Source of the DNA: Alteromonas abrolhosensis
Lineage (GTDB): Bacteria; Pseudomonadota; Gammaproteobacteria; Enterobacterales; Alteromonadaceae
Assembly: GCF_001953635.1 (NCBI RefSeq)
Contig: NZ_MEJH01000005.1
Location: 62,001 to 126,000, forward strand
Length of the DNA: 64,000 bases
Direction of reading: 5' to 3'
Made by a program: the position numbers and the translations under genes. Numbering within the stretch: the stretch's first letter is position 1; every line of letters begins with the position of its first letter. Below, piece after piece: positions 24,458 through 35,601 of this stretch. The notes below the pieces were generated by a model. That model saw only the letters and a program-made list of their open reading frames with translations. It was not told the origin of the DNA and made no database searches.

Positions 24458-27169
24458 ATGCGAAAAACTCAGCTTAGCTGTGCAATCATCGCTGCACTGG
24501 CATCTACCTCTCTGGCTGCGCAAGAAACAAAAGCGCCCGCTAAACTAGAAACCATTGAAGTTACTGCCACTAAAAGAAGTGAGTCAATTCAAGACGTGCC
24601 CGTTGCAGTATCTGCATTAGATGGAAAAGCGTTAGAAAACCTTGGAATTGATAATTTCCAAGACTACGTAGAGTTCTTGCCTAACGTGGTATTTCAGGGA
24701 ACAGGCCCCGGGCAAAACGAGATATATATTCGTGGTGCAGCAACCACGCAATCGAGCATTACGTTGTCATCTGTTCAAGCACTTCAGCCTTCGGTCGCAT
24801 TCTATCTTGATGAAATGCCAGTCTCTATGGCAGGGCGTAATTTGGACATTTACGCTACCGACGTACAACGTGTAGAGGTGCTTCCCGGACCACAGGGAAC
24901 GCTTTTTGGTGCAAGTTCGCAGGCTGGCACCGTTCGATTAATTACAAATAAGCCAGACCATACGGGGTTTGCGGCTGGATTTGATACCAGTATCTCCACC
25001 ACAAAAGGCGGAGATATGAGTAACACGGTGGAGGCATATTTCAACGTTACTCCAACTGACAACCTGGCGCTACGCGTGGCTGCATACAATGAAAGTCAGG
25101 GCGGTTGGATTGACAACATTGAAAACGAGCCAGGCAATGGGGGTTATATTGGTAGTGCCGTTGTAATCGATCGTATATCTGGCAATGCGTTGCAGAAAAA
25201 GGGCATCGATCCTGCTGCGATGGATGCACGTCGTGAAATCAATGGTTTCACCCGCAGTGAAGCCGCAGTTGTGTCACCAAGAAACAGCGAACACGTTGAA
25301 GATAACTTTAACGATGCGGTTTACTCAGGGGCTCGCTTCGGGTTGTCTTACATTGTCAACGAAGACTGGGATGTGCTTGTTCAACACACTCAACAAACAC
25401 TGGATACTGAAGGGGTATTTGCATATGACCCAACAGTTGACGGCGAAAGCTCGGCAATTCGTTTCCAAGGCGATGAAAACTCTGATGAGTTTGGCTTAAC
25501 TACGTGGACACTTAACGGTCGTTTAGAAAAATTAGATGTCGTGTATACCGGTGGTTATTTAGACCGCGAAATAGATACGCTTACCGACTACACAGGCTAC
25601 ACCAATGGTGGTTTGTTCTCAGCGTATTACGTATGTACGCATTATGAGACGCCAGATAATCCTGACGACGCCCGCTGTCTTGACCCGAGCAAGTATTACA
25701 AAGAAGACACAACAAGTACCCGCTTAACTCACGAGTTACGTTTCAGCACAACGATGGACACGCCATGGCAACTCACAGCAGGAGTGTTCTACGATGAGCA
25801 GGAAGTGGGTTCTGTAGGCCAGTTTAAGATTGCAAGCCCTGAAATTTTCGAGAATCTTGCAAGTTCATGGAATGCACTGGCTGGAGATCGAGGTATAAAT
25901 AGCGACGGTGGGCCTTTTTCTCCCGAAATTAGCTTCGTGAATGATGTTACACATACCATCGAGCAAGTCGCGGTATTTGGTCAGTTAGGCTATGACATTA
26001 CCGACACGGTAACCGCTACGTTCGGCGCACGCTGGTATCAAATTGATGACATTTACCGCGGTGCTACATCAACGCGCGACATCACAAGCCGTCTAGAAGC
26101 GTATGGCCAAGGTGTATTAGACCCTGCTGTTTATGACGGCCTAGGCCTAGACGGACAAGGTGTAGTAGACGCTATCCAAGATGGTTCATTAGAAATTGGC
26201 TTACTAGACGGTGACGGTGTACTTACTGTTGATGACACCATCTTTAAGTTCGGACTCGACTGGAAAGTAAACGAAAACGTATTGCTCTTTGCTAACTACT
26301 CAGAAGGTTTCCGTCCGCCGGTAACTAACAGGCTAGGTGGCGATGCAGCAGCAAATAACTCAGGCGCCTTTGCTGATTTCCGCGTTCCGGTATACTCAAC
26401 CACAGATACCTTAGATAACTATGAATTGGGTTTGAAAGGGGACTTCTTAGATGGCATCTTGCGCGTTAATGCTACTGGTTACTACTCAGAAATAAGTGAT
26501 CTACAAACGTCGCGTTTTGACCCAGCTAATATAAGCTTCCTTGTGTTTACCGACAATGTTGGTGATGCGGAAGTAAAGGGAATAGACGCAGATCTTACTT
26601 GGCTAGCAAGCGACAACCTCGTAATCAATGCAGCATTTAGTGTTTTAGATACTGAACTTGTGAGTATTAACCCTGAGCTTGAAGGCATTGCCGCGGGTGT
26701 AGGCAGCGAACTTCCTTACTCTGCTGACTTCTCGGGCAACATCAGTGCACGTTATTTCTTTGAGCTAGATGGCGGAAAAGAAGGTTACGTAAACGCATCA
26801 CTCACTTATACCGGCGACCGTCTAGCAGGCATGGTAATGAACGCTTATGCCATGGAAGATGCGACGCAGCTGATCTATGGCACGGGTTCAGGCCTTAAAA
26901 TTAAAGATGAAGGTGATGAATTCAAAGGTGCGACCTACCCAGGTTCAGATGGCGAAACCATTCGCGGTGGTCGATACATTCAGGAAAGCTATGTGATAGG
27001 TAACGTATCAGTGGGAATGATGTATCAAAACTGGAAAGTTGAGGCATTCGTCGACAATGTTTTCGATAAATCAGCCATCTTAAATATTGATACCCAGCAG
27101 TATACGCCTAAGGTAGTGACGAACCGCCCACGTACTATAGGTCTGCGATTCTCTTACGATTATTATTAA
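24458..27169 (+). CDS. TonB-dependent outer membrane receptor
   Basis: 903 residues. Signal peptide of about 21 residues ending SLAAQ; TonB-box-like ETIEVTATKRSESIQDVPVA; plug domain with IYIRGA and VEVLPGPQGTLFGASSQAGT; then a 22-strand barrel ending in an aromatic residue (RFSYDYY). Receptors of this type import substrates larger than porins allow, often plant- or algal-derived compounds in Alteromonadales. The substrate is not readable. A terminator follows at 27214, and a TPR-sulfotransferase gene comes next. Confidence 0.92.
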   Translation: MRKTQLSCAIIAALASTSLAAQETKAPAKLETIEVTATKRSESIQDVPVAVSALDGKALENLGIDNFQDYVEFLPNVVFQGTGPGQNEIYIRGAATTQSSITLSSVQALQPSVAFYLDEMPVSMAGRNLDIYATDVQRVEVLPGPQGTLFGASSQAGTVRLITNKPDHTGFAAGFDTSISTTKGGDMSNTVEAYFNVTPTDNLALRVAAYNESQGGWIDNIENEPGNGGYIGSAVVIDRISGNALQKKGIDPAAMDARREINGFTRSEAAVVSPRNSEHVEDNFNDAVYSGARFGLSYIVNEDWDVLVQHTQQTLDTEGVFAYDPTVDGESSAIRFQGDENSDEFGLTTWTLNGRLEKLDVVYTGGYLDREIDTLTDYTGYTNGGLFSAYYVCTHYETPDNPDDARCLDPSKYYKEDTTSTRLTHELRFSTTMDTPWQLTAGVFYDEQEVGSVGQFKIASPEIFENLASSWNALAGDRGINSDGGPFSPEISFVNDVTHTIEQVAVFGQLGYDITDTVTATFGARWYQIDDIYRGATSTRDITSRLEAYGQGVLDPAVYDGLGLDGQGVVDAIQDGSLEIGLLDGDGVLTVDDTIFKFGLDWKVNENVLLFANYSEGFRPPVTNRLGGDAAANNSGAFADFRVPVYSTTDTLDNYELGLKGDFLDGILRVNATGYYSEISDLQTSRFDPANISFLVFTDNVGDAEVKGIDADLTWLASDNLVINAAFSVLDTELVSINPELEGIAAGVGSELPYSADFSGNISARYFFELDGGKEGYVNASLTYTGDRLAGMVMNAYAMEDATQLIYGTGSGLKIKDEGDEFKGATYPGSDGETIRGGRYIQESYVIGNVSVGMMYQNWKVEAFVDNVFDKSAILNIDTQQYTPKVVTNRPRTIGLRFSYDYY

Positions 27170-27213
27170 TAATAGATTGTAATTAAAGAGAAAGTAGGCA
27201 GCACACTGTGAAT

Positions 27214-27241
27214 AAAACGGCAGGCCTAGGTCTGCCGTTTT
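27214..27241 (+). terminator. terminator after the TonB receptor
   Basis: AAAACGGCAG / CTGCCGTTTT with an 8-base loop. Confidence 0.8.
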
Positions 27242-27337
27242 CATTACTTCTGCTTAAAAAATTAGGTAGTATTAAACATCAGCCATATTGGCTTAAACCA
27301 ATTCCGTTCAGCGCTACGAAAAACTATAACGAAGGCT

Positions 27338-29299
27338 ATGACAATAGAAGATTTTCAACACCAAGTTCGTGCAATAAAACAAGCGCTTCAGCGTGGCCAA
27401 TCTGCAACTGCACACCAGTACATCCAAGATTTATTGTCGGCTTCGCTAAATGAGCAGCAACAATCTGAAGTTTTCTATTTGAAGGCTGTCACTTGTAGAA
27501 TTTCGAAACAGTACGATGATGCGTTTAAGGTAATCAATACGTTACTCTCAATTCGTCCAGATTACGGAAGAGGATACCAAGAGCTGGCTTACTGCCACGA
27601 AGCTGTAGGAGATAAGCGCAACGCTGCCGATGCGTTTTTCAAAGCAACTCACTTTAATCCTGCGCTTATAAGTAGTTGGAAAAAGCTACTCGCTATATAC
27701 CAAAACCATAACGACATTCCGGCCGAACAAATGGCGTCGGCACAAATTGCACATTTACAATCGCTTCCACCACCTATTCTGGGTGCTTACGATTTGATGT
27801 ACGAAAAGCAGTTTGCTGCGGCCGAACAGGTGTGTCGCCAGTTCTTAACAAAACATAAGCACCACCCTGAAGCAATGATGTTGCTTGCTGAAATTGGTAT
27901 GCAGCTGAAGGTATACAGTGACGCAGAGTTTTTATTGGAAAGTTGTGTGGAGTTATATCCAGAAAATGAGCGTGCAGCGTTGGCTTATCAAAACGTGCTC
28001 TCAAAATTAGGCAAGTTTCCAGATGCTGTGAATGTAGCGCGACAAAGACTATTAAAAAGCCCGGATAGCTTTGCAATTAAAACAAGCCTTGCACATGCAC
28101 TCGTTGGAGTAGGCAATTTAGATGAAGCGTTAGAAATTTATTATGGCGTTCTTGAACAAACACCAGACAGACCTAAAGTTTGGGTGGCGTTAGGCCATGC
28201 TTTAAAAGCGAAAGGCGATACTTCAGATGCAGTTAACGCTTATGAAAAAGCGGTGAGTTTTGCTCACGACTATGGCGATGCTTACTGGAGCTTGGCAAAT
28301 ACGAAGACTTATAAGTTTAGTGACAAGATGCTTCAGCAAATGACGGAGCAGGTTAGCAGTAGAGCGATTAAGTTAGACGATAAAATTCATATATGTTTCG
28401 CGCTTGGCAAGGGGTATGAAGATAATGCTCAGTTTGAAAAAGCGTTTAAATACTACCAGCAAGGAAATGCGTTAAAACACAGTACGCTTCAGTTTGATAT
28501 TGAAAGAACTGAGCAAGCATTAGACGCGCAACAGAACGCTTTTAGTCAAAGCGATTTTGATAAAGCGCAAGGTTGCCAAGCTCCCGATCCTATTTTTATT
28601 GTTGGCCTTCCACGCGCGGGCTCAACGCTTCTTGAGCAAATATTAGCATCGCATTCTCACGTCGACGGCACAATGGAACTTCACGACGTATTGGGCATCG
28701 CGTCTTCGCTAAGTCACCAATCTACGCCTTACCCGCTAAATGTAGCCTCGCTAAGTAACGATACTTTGATAAAACTAGGCGAGCAATATATTCAGCAGAC
28801 TCGCGCTTATCGTCAGGGCGCACCATTTTTCATTGATAAAATGCCCAACAATTTCATTCATATAGGTTTGATTAAAAAGATACTGCCCAACGCCAAAATT
28901 ATCGATGCGCGAAGAAATCCAATGGATTGTTGTTTTAGCGGATACAAACAACTGTTCGGTGAGGGGCAAGAATTTAGCTACTCACTTAGTGATATTGGCC
29001 GGTACTACAATGCTTATGAAAAGCTAATGGCTCACTGGCATAAGGTGTTGCCTGATGACATCTTAACGGTGCAACACGAAGATATGCTCGATGATTTAGA
29101 AGGGCAGGTCAAGCGTATCCTAGCTTTCTGTGGTTTAGAGTTTGAAGAAGCGTGCCTAGCATTTCATAAAACGAAACGGGTAATAAAAACGCCGAGTTCA
29201 GAACAGGTTCGTCAGCCTATTTACAAAACAGGGATGGGGCAGTGGAAGCCTTTCGAATCTAATTTGAGTGAACTTAAGCGCGTGCTCGCAGATAAATAA
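27338..29299 (+). CDS. TPR repeat protein with C-terminal sulfotransferase domain
   Basis: 653 residues. The first 400 contain repeated TPR helices (for example PKVWVALGHALKAKGDTSDA). The C-terminal 250 form a sulfotransferase domain with the 5' phosphosulfate loop FIVGLPRAGSTLLEQIL and the 3' phosphate site DARRNPMDCCFSGYKQ. The family transfers sulfate from PAPS or, in related tyrosylprotein types, to protein tyrosines; the acceptor is unknown. No signal peptide. Such genes often sit next to TonB receptors in Alteromonas and Caulobacter relatives. Confidence 0.88.
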   Translation: MTIEDFQHQVRAIKQALQRGQSATAHQYIQDLLSASLNEQQQSEVFYLKAVTCRISKQYDDAFKVINTLLSIRPDYGRGYQELAYCHEAVGDKRNAADAFFKATHFNPALISSWKKLLAIYQNHNDIPAEQMASAQIAHLQSLPPPILGAYDLMYEKQFAAAEQVCRQFLTKHKHHPEAMMLLAEIGMQLKVYSDAEFLLESCVELYPENERAALAYQNVLSKLGKFPDAVNVARQRLLKSPDSFAIKTSLAHALVGVGNLDEALEIYYGVLEQTPDRPKVWVALGHALKAKGDTSDAVNAYEKAVSFAHDYGDAYWSLANTKTYKFSDKMLQQMTEQVSSRAIKLDDKIHICFALGKGYEDNAQFEKAFKYYQQGNALKHSTLQFDIERTEQALDAQQNAFSQSDFDKAQGCQAPDPIFIVGLPRAGSTLLEQILASHSHVDGTMELHDVLGIASSLSHQSTPYPLNVASLSNDTLIKLGEQYIQQTRAYRQGAPFFIDKMPNNFIHIGLIKKILPNAKIIDARRNPMDCCFSGYKQLFGEGQEFSYSLSDIGRYYNAYEKLMAHWHKVLPDDILTVQHEDMLDDLEGQVKRILAFCGLEFEEACLAFHKTKRVIKTPSSEQVRQPIYKTGMGQWKPFESNLSELKRVLADK

Positions 29300-29465
29300 G
29301 AGTAGAAAGCTTTTAATCGTTCGTTACCGATAAGCCTAAACTTTTGACGATAGGGTTTATATAACAAATAACTTCTCTTAAAAAAACAGGGCTCGATACT
29401 TTACCGCGCCCAGTTCTTGAAAAGCTTACTTGCCTGCACAACACCACCGACTTAATTCGTGTGCC

Positions 29466-29930
29466 TTATGGCTGATAAGGCAACGAAGATTGGTGAAGAA
29501 TAATTCTAATTTTACCGTCGTCGCAAAGCTTGAATACAAAGCTCTTGTTTACAAAAATGTGGCTGTCGTCGTCACCAATAAAATGCACGTTACACTGCAC
29601 AATGGCCAAATCTCCGTGGAGAATGAAATCTTCTTTGCTGTACCATACCTTCACCCAAGGTTTAAGCTTAAAGCCGTTGTCGTTAGGGTAGTCATTATTT
29701 CCACCAATAAAGTAGGAAAGGGCACCTTCTTTAGTTGGGCGAAATGTCTGTGCACCGAAAGTTAATGTCGGCTTGAACAGCACTTTACCTTTATCGTAAT
29801 CGTAGTTTTCAGATAAAACTTTGGACGCAAAAGCCTTAACATCGCCACCTTCCGCGTGCACTTTTCCTACTGCAACGACGTTGTCGCACCACGTTTGAAG
29901 GGCTGTGTGTACCATATCTTCAGTAAACAT
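29466..29930 (-). CDS. NTF2/SnoaL-like hypothetical protein
   Basis: 154 residues from the ATG at 29930 (aggagtaagaatc before it). A helix-rich start (FTEDMVHTALQTWCDNVVAV) followed by strands (WVKVWYSKEDFILHGDLAIV, RIILHQSSLPY) suggests a SnoaL/NTF2-like cone fold. Similar proteins are sometimes annotated as phosphoribosyl-AMP cyclohydrolase, which I see no motif for. Single gene; function unknown. Confidence 0.65.
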   Translation of the reverse strand: MFTEDMVHTALQTWCDNVVAVGKVHAEGGDVKAFASKVLSENYDYDKGKVLFKPTLTFGAQTFRPTKEGALSYFIGGNNDYPNDNGFKLKPWVKVWYSKEDFILHGDLAIVQCNVHFIGDDDSHIFVNKSFVFKLCDDGKIRIILHQSSLPYQP

Positions 29931-30288
29931 GATTCTTACTCCTAACACTGTTGGCTATGTTGTTTTGTTTTTAGACTGGTAACCTTTTTAAACAGACGAG
30001 ATAAATCCGCCTAGCCATGGCAATAATTTTCTATGACGGAAAGGCGCAGAAAATGGTGGCTATTAGCCATCATATACTTGCTTTACAAGTTTGACGCGAG
30101 AAAGTCGATAAGATTCCCTTGTACAAAGGCAAAGTTCAGAAATTGCTGTTAAGGTTTAACCCAGCCTGCTTATATGTACCATTAAAATCTACAAAATGTT
30201 TACTCACGGCAGCGTATTTCCACACCTATTATAAGAACAACTTTTAACCTATACTTCATACAAAAATAGAAGCATTTTCATAATAATA
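29931..30288. other. intergenic
   Basis: 358 bases of divergent promoter space between the NTF2-like gene and the TPR gene. No gene or strong hairpin seen. Confidence 0.4.
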
Positions 30289-31200
30289 ATGAGACCTCTA
30301 TTAGCCACCATTTTATTATTCCTAGCGCTATTTGTATTTCATGCAAACGCTGCGGTAGAAGACATTCAGCCTCTTTGTCACGAAAGTGTTGACGAATGTC
30401 TATCAAAAATCAGAGCACAGCAATCTCTATTAGACGAGAACACACCACCTTGGTGGGAGCTTCAAGTGAGAAGGTTTGATATTTTATTTAACTTTCAACG
30501 TTATGATGAGCTTTACGCACTTCTTAGGCCTTGGCTTGATGCTTCAAATTTGAATGGAATGCCAGAATACAAACCAGTAGTTTCCCTGTTTTTCGGCAAA
30601 TGGCTAAGGATTAATCACCGAGAGGAGGAAGCAAAAATAGCGTTAACCAAATCTCTAACGGGATTTAAAGCACAATATGAAACGATGCCCTCACCTCAAG
30701 TGGGTATAAGGGTTTTAAATCTTCTTACTGTGCTTGGTAAAACGAAGGAAGCGCAGGACTTTGCTGAGCAACTCGAAGGTGAAAACTATAATGCACCTAT
30801 TTTTTACCATGAAATCTTTGCTGAACTAGGGCACGTAGCTCTAAAAGAAGGCGATAATGCAAAACATATTGAATATCGAGTTAAATCGTTAAATTGGGCT
30901 TTAAAGTTACCTGATATGCAGCAGCAAGCCATCGCCTATAGCAATTACGCTGTAGCGCTTCGTAACAATAAAAACTATCAGGAGGCAGAGAAAGCGTTCC
31001 TTGATGGTTTAGCATGTGCCGAGCAAGCGAAGGATATTGCTCAAATCAACAGTATTAAGTTACGGTTAGCGGAAAACGCCACACTTAGCAACGACCCAGA
31101 TAAAGCAAGGCTTTGGCTCAATCGAGTATCTGTTAAAGGGCTTCCATCGGTGCAGGTTTCGCGCTACCGAAAATTGGTTAAAGATAACGCGCCGCATTAA
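30289..31200 (+). CDS. secreted TPR-like protein
   Basis: 303 residues with a signal peptide (LLATILLFLALFVFHANA, cleavage after about residue 21), so it is probably periplasmic. The mature protein is all-helical with TPR-like units (QAIAYSNYAVALRNNKNYQE). Two cysteines near the N terminus (PLCHESVDECL) could form a disulfide. No catalytic motif; probably a binding scaffold. Not in an operon. Confidence 0.7.
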   Translation: MRPLLATILLFLALFVFHANAAVEDIQPLCHESVDECLSKIRAQQSLLDENTPPWWELQVRRFDILFNFQRYDELYALLRPWLDASNLNGMPEYKPVVSLFFGKWLRINHREEEAKIALTKSLTGFKAQYETMPSPQVGIRVLNLLTVLGKTKEAQDFAEQLEGENYNAPIFYHEIFAELGHVALKEGDNAKHIEYRVKSLNWALKLPDMQQQAIAYSNYAVALRNNKNYQEAEKAFLDGLACAEQAKDIAQINSIKLRLAENATLSNDPDKARLWLNRVSVKGLPSVQVSRYRKLVKDNAPH

Positions 31201-31277
31201 TCGTTAGATTGCTTTCGATTATGTGCAGTCAAATGGCAACTTGCAGCACGTCTTTTATATGCCTGTACCTAGTTTCA

Positions 31278-32090
31278 CTAATACTTGCGGCGCTTCAGTC
31301 CAGTCTCAGCCAATATCTTCGCTGAAATTTCTTCAATTGAATACTTAGTACTGTTCAAAAACGGAATCTTTTCCTTTCTATAAAGGTTTTCTACTTCACG
31401 CAGTTCCATTCGACATTGAGGAAGAGATGCATATTTACTGTTTGCGCGGCGTTCTGAACGTATTTGATGCAGCCTTTCTGCAGCAATTGTGAGTCCAAAT
31501 AGCTTATGTTTGAAACGCTTTAAAGCCGGGGGCAGCTTTAACATATCTCCCATGTCTTCTTCGGTAAACGGGTAGTTCGCTGCTTTTATTCCGTATTGAA
31601 GGGCTAAGTACAGACTTGTTGGCGTTTTACCCGAGCGCGATACCCCAGTAAGAATAATGTCTGCTTCGTCGTAATCTTTTAGATTAGAACCATCGTCGTT
31701 TGCTAATGCGTAGTTTACCGCTTCAATTCTTATGTCGTAGGTGGTTTCGTGAATACTGTGGGTGCGGTGCTTTTCTGGTTTTGAAGGTACACCCAACACT
31801 TTTTCCAGCGGCGCAACGAATTGGTCGAGGAAATTATAATTAATGCCCACCGATTTCGAGATTATTTTGCGAATATCTACATTCACAATTGTATAAAAAA
31901 CGAGCGGCCTTTCTCCTGTGTCTTGAAAACTTTCAGAAATTTGCTGTAAAACTTTGTGTGCTTGTTCCTCAGTTTCAACGAAAGGAATGGTGTTGTGATT
32001 AAAAGAAACGGGAAACAGGGAAAGCAGGGCGTGGCCAAAGACCTCTGCTGTGATGGCTGTACCATCTGAAATATAAAAAGCTGTGCGCAC
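31278..32090 (-). CDS. ppsR: phosphoenolpyruvate synthase regulatory protein
   Basis: 270 residues, bifunctional ADP-dependent kinase / phosphate-dependent pyrophosphorylase (DUF299). The P-loop-like [15 protein letters not shown] and the N-terminal [20 protein letters not shown] are typical. It inactivates PpsA by phosphorylating the threonine next to the catalytic histidine and reverses this. Divergent from ppsA, the standard arrangement. Confidence 0.95.
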   Translation of the reverse strand: MRTAFYISDGTAITAEVFGHALLSLFPVSFNHNTIPFVETEEQAHKVLQQISESFQDTGERPLVFYTIVNVDIRKIISKSVGINYNFLDQFVAPLEKVLGVPSKPEKHRTHSIHETTYDIRIEAVNYALANDDGSNLKDYDEADIILTGVSRSGKTPTSLYLALQYGIKAANYPFTEEDMGDMLKLPPALKRFKHKLFGLTIAAERLHQIRSERRANSKYASLPQCRMELREVENLYRKEKIPFLNSTKYSIEEISAKILAETGLKRRKY

Positions 32091-32360
32091 AACATATCCT
32101 TAACATTGGTGTAATTTTATTACAAAAGTAATAAAGGGTTTACATTCTGAATTTCCCCATTCTAAGATGATTTCGTCGAAAAGCTACACGGTTCTTGTGA
32201 ATGATGGCAAATACAGTAAGTTTGCTGTCAAACGTAATGGACAGCGGTAACAGTGGTTTTCACCACTTATCGACTACAATTTGATGAGTTTCAGGCGATA
32301 AAAGCACAAACCTGAAACTAACCTCATACCCTACACATAAAAAAGCTGGAGGCTTGGGCT

Positions 32361-34733
32361 GTGCAAGAATACGTACTTTGGTATCAAGAACTGGGCATGC
32401 ATGATGTGGGTCGCGTAGGCGGCAAAAATGCATCATTAGGCGAGATGATCTCAAACCTGGCGAACGCCGGTGTGCAGGTGCCGGGTGGTTTTGCTACCAC
32501 CGCCGAAGCATTTAATGAGTTTCTAGAGCAAAGTGGCCTAGAAGCAAGGATCCACGAAGTCTTAGACTCGTTAGACGTAGATGACGTGAATGCACTTACC
32601 GAAGCGGGTAAGAACATTCGCCAGTGGATCATCGACACGCCATTCCAGGGCAAATTAGAAGAAGAAATCAAAACCGCATTTGTCACGCTTCAAGGTGATG
32701 CTGGTGAAGAAGCATCATTCGCAGTGCGTTCGTCAGCAACTGCTGAAGATATGCCTGATGCGTCATTTGCAGGACAACAAGAGACTTTCCTGAACGTTAA
32801 AGGTTATGAAGCCGTGCTTGTAGCAATTAAGCACGTGTTCGCATCACTGTTTAACGACCGCGCTATTTCTTATCGCGTTCACCAAGGATACGACCATAAA
32901 GGTGTGGCGTTATCTGCAGGTATTCAGCGCATGGTGCGCAGTGATATCGCTTCATCAGGCGTTATGTTTACTATCGATACAGAGTCTGGTTTTGAAGACG
33001 TTGTATTTATCACCAGTTCGTTCGGTTTAGGCGAAATGGTTGTGCAGGGGGCGGTTAACCCTGATGAATTTTACGTTCACAAGCCAACCCTTGATAAAGG
33101 CCTGCCTGCTATCGTTCGTCGTAACCTCGGTAGTAAGCTTACCAAGATGGTGTATTCAGATGATGAAGCACACGGTAAGCAAGTGTCTATTGTTGATATT
33201 GACCCTGCCGAGAGCAAAACCTTCTCGTTGACTGACGAGGAAGTCATGGAGCTTGCCAAACAAGCGCAGATCATTGAAAACCACTATAAGCGTCCTATGG
33301 ACATTGAGTGGGCAAAAGATGGTGCAGATGGCAAACTTTATATTGTTCAGGCTCGCCCTGAAACGGTACGCAGCCGTGAAGACTCACAGAGCATTGAGCG
33401 CTTCCAGTTAAAAGGTCAAAGCAACATTGTTTGTGAAGGCCGTGCAATTGGTCACAAAATCGGTGCTGGTGTAGCGAAAGTACTTGATTCAATCGAAGAG
33501 ATGGACAAAATCCAAGCGGGTGACGTTCTGGTAACTGACATGACAGACCCTGACTGGGAACCTATCATGAAGAAGGCTTCAGCTATCGTTACCAACCGTG
33601 GTGGCCGTACTTGTCACGCGGCAATCATCGCGCGTGAGTTAGGTATTCCAGCTGTAGTTGGTTGTGGTAACGCTACAGACAGCATTAAAAATGGCGACAA
33701 GATCACAGTGTCTTGCGCTGAAGGTGACACTGGTTTTATCTATGGTGACGAACTAGAGTTCGACGTTGTGACATCACGCATTGATGCGATGCCTGACCTA
33801 CCGCTAAAAGTAATGATGAACGTGGGCAACCCAGATCGCGCATTTGATTTTGCTCGCTTGCCAAATGCTGGTGTTGGTCTTGCTCGTCTTGAGTTTATTA
33901 TCAACCGCATGATTGGCGTGCACCCTAAAGCGCTACTTAATTTCGACAGCCAGCCGGAAGAGCTGAAAGAAGAAATCAGCGATATGATTGCAGGCTACGA
34001 ATCGCCAACGGAATATTATATCGAGAAATTGGTAGAAGGTATTTCAACCATTGGCGCAGCGTTCTCGCCAGAGAAGGTTATTGTTCGTATGTCAGATTTT
34101 AAATCGAACGAATACTTCAATCTGGTTGGCGGCTATCAATATGAGCCTGACGAAGAAAACCCAATGTTGGGTTTCCGTGGCGCAAGCCGCTACATCTCTG
34201 AAGACTTCCGAGATTGTTTTGCCCTTGAGTGTGAAGCCATTAAGCGCGTTCGCAACAAAATGGGCTTAACAAATGTTGAGATCATGATCCCGTTTGTTCG
34301 TACATTAGAAGAAGGTCGTCAAGTCATCGAGCTTCTTGAAGAGCAGGGACTTAAGAAAGGCGAAAATGGCCTTCGCGTTATCATGATGTGTGAACTACCT
34401 TCAAACGCATTGCTTGCAGATAAGTTCCTAGACATTTTTGACGGCTTCTCAATTGGGTCAAACGACTTAACGCAGCTAACTCTAGGTCTAGACCGCGACA
34501 GCGGCCTTATCGCGCACTTGTTTGATGAACGAGATGAAGCGGTGAAAGCATTGCTTTCAATGGCAATTAAGGCAGCGAAGAAACGTGGAAAATACGTGGG
34601 TATTTGTGGTCAAGGTCCATCAGACCACGAAGATTTCGCGGCGTGGCTTGTTCAAGAAGGCATTGATTCGGTATCACTTAACCCTGATACCGTGGTTGAA
34701 ACCTGGCTTTACCTTGCTGAAAAGCACGGTTAA
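32361..34733 (+). CDS. ppsA: phosphoenolpyruvate synthase
   Basis: 790 residues from a GTG with a good ribosome site (ggagg). N-terminal ATP-grasp domain ([31 protein letters not shown]), central phosphohistidine domain with [16 protein letters not shown] (catalytic His, regulatory Thr two residues before) and a C-terminal PEP-binding barrel ([15 protein letters not shown]). It converts pyruvate and ATP to PEP, AMP and phosphate for gluconeogenesis. Confidence 0.97.
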   Translation: MQEYVLWYQELGMHDVGRVGGKNASLGEMISNLANAGVQVPGGFATTAEAFNEFLEQSGLEARIHEVLDSLDVDDVNALTEAGKNIRQWIIDTPFQGKLEEEIKTAFVTLQGDAGEEASFAVRSSATAEDMPDASFAGQQETFLNVKGYEAVLVAIKHVFASLFNDRAISYRVHQGYDHKGVALSAGIQRMVRSDIASSGVMFTIDTESGFEDVVFITSSFGLGEMVVQGAVNPDEFYVHKPTLDKGLPAIVRRNLGSKLTKMVYSDDEAHGKQVSIVDIDPAESKTFSLTDEEVMELAKQAQIIENHYKRPMDIEWAKDGADGKLYIVQARPETVRSREDSQSIERFQLKGQSNIVCEGRAIGHKIGAGVAKVLDSIEEMDKIQAGDVLVTDMTDPDWEPIMKKASAIVTNRGGRTCHAAIIARELGIPAVVGCGNATDSIKNGDKITVSCAEGDTGFIYGDELEFDVVTSRIDAMPDLPLKVMMNVGNPDRAFDFARLPNAGVGLARLEFIINRMIGVHPKALLNFDSQPEELKEEISDMIAGYESPTEYYIEKLVEGISTIGAAFSPEKVIVRMSDFKSNEYFNLVGGYQYEPDEENPMLGFRGASRYISEDFRDCFALECEAIKRVRNKMGLTNVEIMIPFVRTLEEGRQVIELLEEQGLKKGENGLRVIMMCELPSNALLADKFLDIFDGFSIGSNDLTQLTLGLDRDSGLIAHLFDERDEAVKALLSMAIKAAKKRGKYVGICGQGPSDHEDFAAWLVQEGIDSVSLNPDTVVETWLYLAEKHG

Positions 34734-34830
34734 TCACGCAGCTCGGAGGTGAAGGCTAGAAAGCTTAAGGGCTATCTAGTTTTTCATCTAGTGTCGTGAT
34801 ATTTCACCACGTAACAGCTTTCGTACTATT

Positions 34831-34856
34831 AAAAAGAGACCTTAAGGTCTCTTTTT
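34831..34856. terminator. terminator after ppsA
   Basis: Perfect palindrome AAAAAGAGACC-TTAA-GGTCTCTTTTT followed by T. Confidence 0.88.
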
Positions 34857-35057
34857 TAGTTAGGCAACATAAAGTGATGGCCACCCATTTAGAAGCAAAT
34901 CTTTGCTCGAGTTCATTCCTTAAAAAAACTGTGGTTATTAAGCAAAACTATGCATTTTTGCGTGTTGATAACATGACTTTTTGTAATTAAAAATGTAATA
35001 TTACAAAGTTACTTTCACTTTGAATCTTTGATTATTAATTAACTTGGTTGAATTCTC

Positions 35058-35207
35058 ATGGCACATAATGACAGCGCAGTTTCAGTAAACACTTCTGATG
35101 AAAATACAATGCAATCACGCTCTGTGGCAGAGCAGTTGGCGGAAGCGCAAAAAGAAATTAACGAACTTAAAATGCAGTTAATGTGGATGGAACGCAACTA
35201 CGAGTAA
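35058..35207 (+). CDS. small coiled-coil protein (49 residues)
   Basis: ATG at 35058, TAA at 35205. The C-terminal half, VAEQLAEAQKEINELKMQLM, is a clear amphipathic coiled coil and the product ends MERNYE. The ribosome site is weak. The ordered heptad pattern suggests a real small protein that dimerises; function unknown. Below usual ORF size limits. Confidence 0.5.
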   Translation: MAHNDSAVSVNTSDENTMQSRSVAEQLAEAQKEINELKMQLMWMERNYE

Positions 35208-35601
35208 AAATGGCTGACTAAAGCAAGGTGGTCATATTTTGATTACTTTCAAAAAGTGAGTGTAGTTTTTTGAAGGTTTTCATTTGTGGTTTCAGTTTGG
35301 TTTTCAATTTTGCGTAGGCGTTGCTGGCAAACGTTAGGTCGAGTTTATCGGTGACGAATGTTTGAAAGCTAAACAGGGGGGCTCTATTGCACTCTGAGAT
35401 AGGTATTTTGCTTATCTAATCATCTCATTAACTACTACGACTTAAAGTAAGTACGCACTTTGTTAAACGTGAGCTGCTTATAGTGAAACGGCTAGCGAAA
35501 AACCAAAAAAAGGAGGTCACCATGACCTCCTTTTTCGATCTAGTGTGCTTGGCTGCGCCGAATGACTTGGCGAGTCATTCAGCGAACTCAGCGTGAGCCT
35601 T
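35208..35601. other. intergenic with terminator hairpins
   Basis: 394 bases. No gene. It contains the terminator at 35507-35535 and a second hairpin, GAATGACT-TGGCG-AGTCATTC at 35560-35580, both probably serving the minus-strand oxidoreductase operon. Confidence 0.5.
35507..35535. terminator. bidirectional terminator
   Basis: AAAAAGGAGGTCA / TGACCTCCTTTTT with a three-base loop. Confidence 0.85.

Noticed and set aside
29466..29930. Phosphoribosyl-AMP cyclohydrolase
   Set aside because: Related proteins sometimes carry this name, but the zinc and substrate motifs of HisI are absent.
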